Of a stretch of DNA of 45,153 nt, positions 41,633-45,153 are shown one piece after another. Source of the DNA: Thermohalobaculum sp039187815. Lineage in GTDB: Bacteria > Pseudomonadota > Alphaproteobacteria > Rhodobacterales > Rhodobacteraceae. Numbering within the stretch: position 1 is the first letter of the stretch; every line of letters begins with the position of its first letter. Made by a program: the position numbers and the translations under genes. Below the pieces are notes generated by a model that was not told where the DNA came from, did not search any database, and saw only the letters and a list, made by a program, of their open reading frames with translations. Location: assembly GCA_039187815.1 (NCBI GenBank), contig JBCCZI010000016.1:1-45153 (forward strand), read 5' to 3'.

Positions 41633-42522
41633 CAGTCGGAGATTTCTCGCGCGACGCCCGCCCAACTGTCGCTCTGCAGCGTGTGCAGCAGCTCCATACC
41701 CTCGTTGAACGACATCTCGGTGCTGAGGATCTTGAAGTAGGGCACCTGTCGGATCATTCGCGGGACGAAATCGCTCGCCTCGCTTGCGACGATCAGCAGG
41801 ATCCGGTTGGGAAAGCAAGCATAGCAGAAGCCGACCTCGAGCAAGAGCTGGTGGGTCATCTGGTCGAGATACTCGGTTTCGTCTTCCAGCGAGGAGGTCA
41901 CATCATAGTCATAGTCGGTGAACAGAAAGATCGCTGCATCGCATTTGCGAATGTCCTGGAACAGCATCGAGAAGGTGTTTTCCTGTTCTAGCATCAGCGG
42001 CTGGGTTCCGTCGAACGGGGTATTACCGGATGCCTCGATCACCTTCGCGATCTTGTCGCGAAAGCGCGGGCCGAAATGCGAGGAGATAAAGATGCGCGCT
42101 GGTCCGCCGGATTTGGCCGCCTGGCTCTTGGCGCTGCGCAAGCGCTCGGCGCCCGGTTGCACCAAAACCGTCGGCTCGCTTGGCGCGTTCATGCTGCCGA
42201 GCCGGTCGGCCATCTCGTTGAGCACCCGCACGACCGCGTCGCGCTCCTCTTTGAACTCCGAGGCATGCCCCATGTCGTCATTGTCATTGAAATCGAAGCG
42301 CTTGATCTCGGCGAATCGTGTGCGGAACTCGCCCAGTTCCATCTCCTCGGCGACCGCGGTCACCTGTCCTTTGGCGTCGCGGTATAGGCTGTCGTACTCC
42401 TCCGAATAGCCGATCGCGGTGAGGGTCTTGCGGTCGATAACTTTCATCTTCTCGGGATAGATCGACTTAATGCGCAATGCCATCTTTCGCAAAAGATCCG
42501 AGTATTGCTTCGCCTTACTCAT
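41632..42522 (-). CDS. TIR-like nucleotide-binding domain protein
   Basis: A 296-residue soluble protein. Residues about 1-135 are charged and helical. Residues about 141-282 resemble the TIR-like (CAP12-type) fold: RIFISSHFGPRFRDKIAKVI, EASGNTPFDGTQ, FSMLFQDIRKCDAAIFLFTD, LLLEVGFCYACFPNRILLIV. The Glu229 of LLLEVG is in the place of the conserved FELG glutamate. Related domains degrade NAD+ or bind nucleotides in bacterial immunity, but other nucleotide-related roles are known. GGGAG stands three and six bases before two successive ATGs at 42525 and 42522; I use 42522. It leads an operon with the membrane-anchored protein and is divergent from the ammonium transporter gene. Confidence 0.68.
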   Translation of the reverse strand: MSKAKQYSDLLRKMALRIKSIYPEKMKVIDRKTLTAIGYSEEYDSLYRDAKGQVTAVAEEMELGEFRTRFAEIKRFDFNDNDDMGHASEFKEERDAVVRVLNEMADRLGSMNAPSEPTVLVQPGAERLRSAKSQAAKSGGPARIFISSHFGPRFRDKIAKVIEASGNTPFDGTQPLMLEQENTFSMLFQDIRKCDAAIFLFTDYDYDVTSSLEDETEYLDQMTHQLLLEVGFCYACFPNRILLIVASEASDFVPRMIRQVPYFKILSTEMSFNEGMELLHTLQSDSWAGVAREISD

Positions 42523-42750
42523 CATGCGCTCCCTTGAATTACGCCCTTGGCAGGCTGCCTGAATATTAGGCAAGATGGCTAATTTAAAGTCAGTGCCTTT
42601 TCCTGATTAATATTTATAGCAAAAGGGGCTTCTGATTGCTACAGTGAACGGGGTTTGATTTGGCCTTTGCCTTTGCCCGACAGCCGCGCGGTGGCGGACC
42701 TGGTCGGTTGGCCCATTGGGTCTTTTGGTGCGCGAAAGAAGGGGTGGCGA
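42523..42750. promoter_or_regulatory. AT-rich divergent promoter region (TIR-like operon / amt)
   Basis: These 228 bases are far richer in A/T than the rest of the window, especially 42560-42640. Small dyads overlap at 42549-42571: GGCAG-G-CTGCC and GCCT-N7-AGGC. Reading toward the TIR-like operon, TAATAT around 42565 could be a -10 element. Toward amt, runs such as TTAATATTTATAG near 42607 could serve. I could not define a -35 partner with standard spacing for either direction. Confidence 0.4.
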
Positions 42751-44130
42751 ATGTCCGAAGAAGTCATTCTTCAATCTATTATCGGCGGCATTGTTTTTAT
42801 TTCAGCAGTTCTGGTTCTAGTCATGCAGCCGGGCTTTATGTTGCTGGAATCCGGCGTCATGTCGAGCCGCAACGTGCTCAACAACATCTTCAAGAACATC
42901 GCCGACCTCTGCATCGTTGCCACGGGATTCATCTTCTTTGGGTTCGATATCATCGACGGTTCGAGCCCACTGACGCCCTTTTTGGAGTCGCTCGGCGGGC
43001 TTATCACCCCGAGGATCCCGGAACCGGGCGATCCGACTGCGGTCTCGGCGACTGCTGAGATCGGTATTTTCTTCCAGGCGGTGTTTGCCGCGACGGCCGT
43101 CACAATCTGCTCGGGCTCGGTCAGCGGGCGCATCCTTCCGCTGCCCTACCTTATTTTCAGCTTTGTCTTTGGCAGCCTGATCTATCCTTCGATCGCCTTC
43201 CATGTCTGGAACCCAAGCGGCGCGCTCTACGGCGTGTTCATCGATTTCGCCGGCTCGATGATCGTGCACGGGGTCGGCGGCTTTGCCGGACTGGCCGGAG
43301 CGATGATACTAGGGCCACGGCTTGGTCGCTGCGGCTATTATGGCGGGATCGGGCGCGAGCACGCTGAGATGCTCGCCGCGCGGCACAAGCAGAACAACGT
43401 GCCCCTCGCCGCCCTAGGCGTGTTCCTGCTCTGGATCGGCTGGTACGGCTTTAACGGAGGCACGGTGTTTGCCGGTGCCATCGCCGCGGATGGTCTGGCC
43501 GCAACCTTCGACACCTTTGGCATCGTGATCATCAACACCACCATCGCGCCCGCGACCGCTGTGATCGCTGTGCTGCTGATCTCGTTCTCGGGAGCACTCG
43601 GCGAGCGGATCTACCTGACCAACATCTTGAACGGCATCCTCACGGGGCTCGTCGGCATCACAGCCGCCTGCGACGTGCTAAGCGTCGGGCAATCGGCGGT
43701 GGTCGGTGTGATCTCGGGCGTGCTCTATGTCGTTGCGCAAGAGGCTTTGCTCAGGCTGCGCATCGATGATCCGGTCGGAGCCTTTCCCGTCCACGGGGTC
43801 GGTGGCGTCGTCGGCGTCCTTGCGGTGGCCTTGGCGGGCGATGGGCTGATCGCGGGTGATGTGCTCGCGACGCAGCTGCAATACGGTCTCTTGATCGCGG
43901 CCATCAGCTTTGCCTGCGCCTATGCTTGCTTCTTCATCAGCGGCGTTTTGGGGCTAATGCTGGCGCCGAGCATCTTGGGCGGACGGATGCGCGTCGAAGA
44001 GGCAGATGACGGCCCCGAAGCCGCAGGCAGTGTGATCCGGCGCAACATCCGATATGGAGCGAATTTCGAGCGCACCGGGCTCGACCTCGCGGTGCATGGA
44101 CAGCGCGCCTACAATATCGGGTCGGAGTAA
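42751..44130 (+). CDS. amt: Ammonium transporter (Amt/MEP/Rh family)
   Basis: A 459-residue inner-membrane protein with about eleven membrane segments and no cleaved signal peptide. Family residues are present: a FFQAVFAATAVT segment with the periplasmic Phe gate, Asp165 in IDFAGSMIVHG, and the twin pore histidines His173 and His348 (PVHGVGGVVG). GGGGTGG before ATG 42751 supports this start; the frame opens at 42655, but there the sequence is not homologous. No glnK/glnB gene stands next to it, although amt is usually paired with one. The C-terminus (RRNIRYGANFERTGLDLAVHG) is longer and more polar than in E. coli AmtB. It would import ammonium; nitrogen control cannot be shown from the promoter. 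Confidence 0.93.
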   Translation: MSEEVILQSIIGGIVFISAVLVLVMQPGFMLLESGVMSSRNVLNNIFKNIADLCIVATGFIFFGFDIIDGSSPLTPFLESLGGLITPRIPEPGDPTAVSATAEIGIFFQAVFAATAVTICSGSVSGRILPLPYLIFSFVFGSLIYPSIAFHVWNPSGALYGVFIDFAGSMIVHGVGGFAGLAGAMILGPRLGRCGYYGGIGREHAEMLAARHKQNNVPLAALGVFLLWIGWYGFNGGTVFAGAIAADGLAATFDTFGIVIINTTIAPATAVIAVLLISFSGALGERIYLTNILNGILTGLVGITAACDVLSVGQSAVVGVISGVLYVVAQEALLRLRIDDPVGAFPVHGVGGVVGVLAVALAGDGLIAGDVLATQLQYGLLIAAISFACAYACFFISGVLGLMLAPSILGGRMRVEEADDGPEAAGSVIRRNIRYGANFERTGLDLAVHGQRAYNIGSE

Positions 44131-44149
44131 GGCGGATCGCAACGGGTGC

Positions 44150-45023
44150 GGGGGCCACCGCGCCTCCGGGGCCTCTTGCTCTAGCGGGGGCAGACACCCA
44201 CCGCTGGTCCCGCGAACCGTCTGCCGTCGACGAGCACCAATACCAAAGGGATCGCGCTTTGGGTTTCTTGGCCCCGAGAGGCGTAAGAATGGCTCGGTAC
44301 GCGCGCTTGGTCGCGACAGAGCGATCCGTCGCCAAGACCAGTCTGCCGTCACTGGGGTCGCGTTCGATCAAGCCGCGCCAGCCAAGACCGATGCCTGCTC
44401 CGTTCTGGATGCTGGCGAGGTACACCATGTAGTTCATGATGCGGTCCGTGGGCTTTTTGGGCTGTGCCGAGTGGCCGGTGCCATCGAGGTTGAGATCCCA
44501 GTCATCTGCATTGTCCTGGCTCGACATATGCAGAAGCCTTTGCTGCAGAACCCAGTCGAGCCGCTTGGACGGTGCGCACCGCAACAGGCTCGGTGCGAAG
44601 ATCGGGACGAGTTCTTCTGCGAAGATCACCGCGGACTCGCAGTGGTCCAAGCCGCTCTGCCCGAACGTGACGACAATGTCCGCATCCTCTATCCTGAAGC
44701 CCGTGTTTTGATCTCGGGTGACGATCTGCCCCGGCAGATCGGGACGCAACGCCTGGAACTCCGCGAGCCTCAGCATAAGGTATAGGCCGGTGTATCCGAT
44801 CGCTGCGTTGACCACAATCGGGGCGGCGTTTTTGTCGGTTAAGAGGTGCTGCATCTTCTCGCGAATGGCATCAAAGCCCGCCGAAACCGCACGTAAGAGG
44901 CGCTGGCCCTCCGACGTCAGGGCAAGGTGCGGCTTTGGTGCGCTGGAACAGCCGAACGTCTAAGCGATCTTCCAGCGCGGCAACCTGACGGCTGATCGCG
45001 GGTTGCTGGATGTGTACCGCCCG
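44150..45023 (-). pseudogene. Frameshifted LysR-family regulator
   Basis: The minus strand encodes a GcvA-type LysR regulator in pieces. The helix-turn-helix part (VHIQQPAISRQVAALEDRLD, then LFQRTK) is in one frame up to about 44936. The rest (LALTSEGQRLLRAVSAGFDA, then the substrate-binding domain) is in another. Removing one A from the AAA at 44934-44936 restores RTKPHLALTSEG, so a one-base insertion broke it. The expected N-terminus before VHIQQ is missing and an in-frame TAA lies at 45041-45039. At the other end the normal stop is also lost and the frame runs on into the amt gene to 43937. The 3' boundary is therefore approximate. Confidence 0.65.
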
Positions 45024-45048
45024 GGGTTTTTGGGGGGCTTATTTTCGG

Positions 45049-45153
45049 GTGTGGGGGCATGGGCTGGGTGTCTTGCTGGTCGCGCCTGAAGCGGGCTGGG
45101 GAGCGGTGGCGGTGGCGCTCGATCGGCCACGGCTGGTTGGAGATCTCCCGGAA
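45049..45153 (+). CDS. Possible start of a gene running off the window
   Basis: A frame from GTG 45049 to the window end gives 35 residues with a protein-like pattern (GVLLVAPEAGWGAVAVALD). The 30 bases before it are odd, with homopolymer runs of G and T (45021-45058), so a start here is not well supported. It may be the 5' part of a gene divergent from the LysR remnant, or chance. Confidence 0.2.
   Translation, partial: MWGHGLGVLLVAPEAGWGAVAVALDRPRLVGDLPE

Noticed and set aside
42661..42677. Sigma-54-like -24/-12 promoter before amt (TGGC ... TTTGC)
   Set aside because: The spacing between the GG and GC elements is one base too long, and a repeated CCTTTGCC pattern explains the similarity.
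43937..44149. C-terminal extension of the LysR frame into amt
   Set aside because: This part is antisense to amt and unlike LysR C-termini; it reflects loss of the normal stop.

Overview
The window looks like chromosomal DNA of a GC-rich alphaproteobacterium, most likely a member of the Rhodobacterales (Roseobacter/Paracoccaceae group). The grounds are the high GC with G/C-ending codons, the heterotetrameric sarcosine oxidase genes, a small basic protein of a kind common in that order, and a capsule-type locus whose lipid genes resemble the rhizobial rkp (K-antigen) set. This rests on reading the sequence, not on any database search.

Left part (about 0.4-27.9 kb): an ABC-transporter-dependent surface polysaccharide locus arranged as short blocks on alternating strands. 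Export: kpsT, a KpsE-like protein and kpsM (481-3190), a second KpsE-like protein on the other strand (5402-6646) and a Wza/KpsD-type outer-membrane lipoprotein (14920-16083). Sugar supply and assembly: wecB (UDP-GlcNAc 2-epimerase), a tandem GT2 enzyme, three further glycosyltransferase-like proteins, a methyltransferase and an unrecognised 347-residue protein. Linker and lipid: two divergently transcribed KpsS/RkpJ-like proteins, then an rkpH-like reductase, an rkpG-like alpha-oxoamine synthase and a 2354-residue rkpA-like multidomain PKS/fatty acid synthase. The PKS has no visible thioesterase and overlaps the oxoamine synthase gene. I infer that the acyl chain is released by condensation with an amino acid and then reduced, giving a sphingoid-like lipid for the polysaccharide. 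GTTAAC/TTAACC elements recur in the non-coding DNA in front of most transcription units of this locus.

Middle part (28.2-37.3 kb): a small membrane protein; soxD-soxA-soxG without soxB; a 63-residue basic protein; potF-potG without their permease genes; a 2-oxoglutarate/Fe(II) dioxygenase-like gene; and a quinone-oxidoreductase-like MDR enzyme. This is amine, amino acid and one-carbon metabolism.

Right part (37.3-45.2 kb): a decayed ECF42-type regulatory module (sigma factor with six in-frame stops and two frameshifts, a YCII/DGPF protein that has lost its stop, a frameshifted SRPBCC protein). Next come an intact Hanks-type Ser/Thr kinase converging on a two-gene operon (TIR-like nucleotide-binding protein plus membrane-anchored peptidoglycan-binding-like protein), an ammonium transporter, and a frameshifted LysR regulator at the edge. 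I saw no rRNA, tRNA, CRISPR array or insertion sequence.
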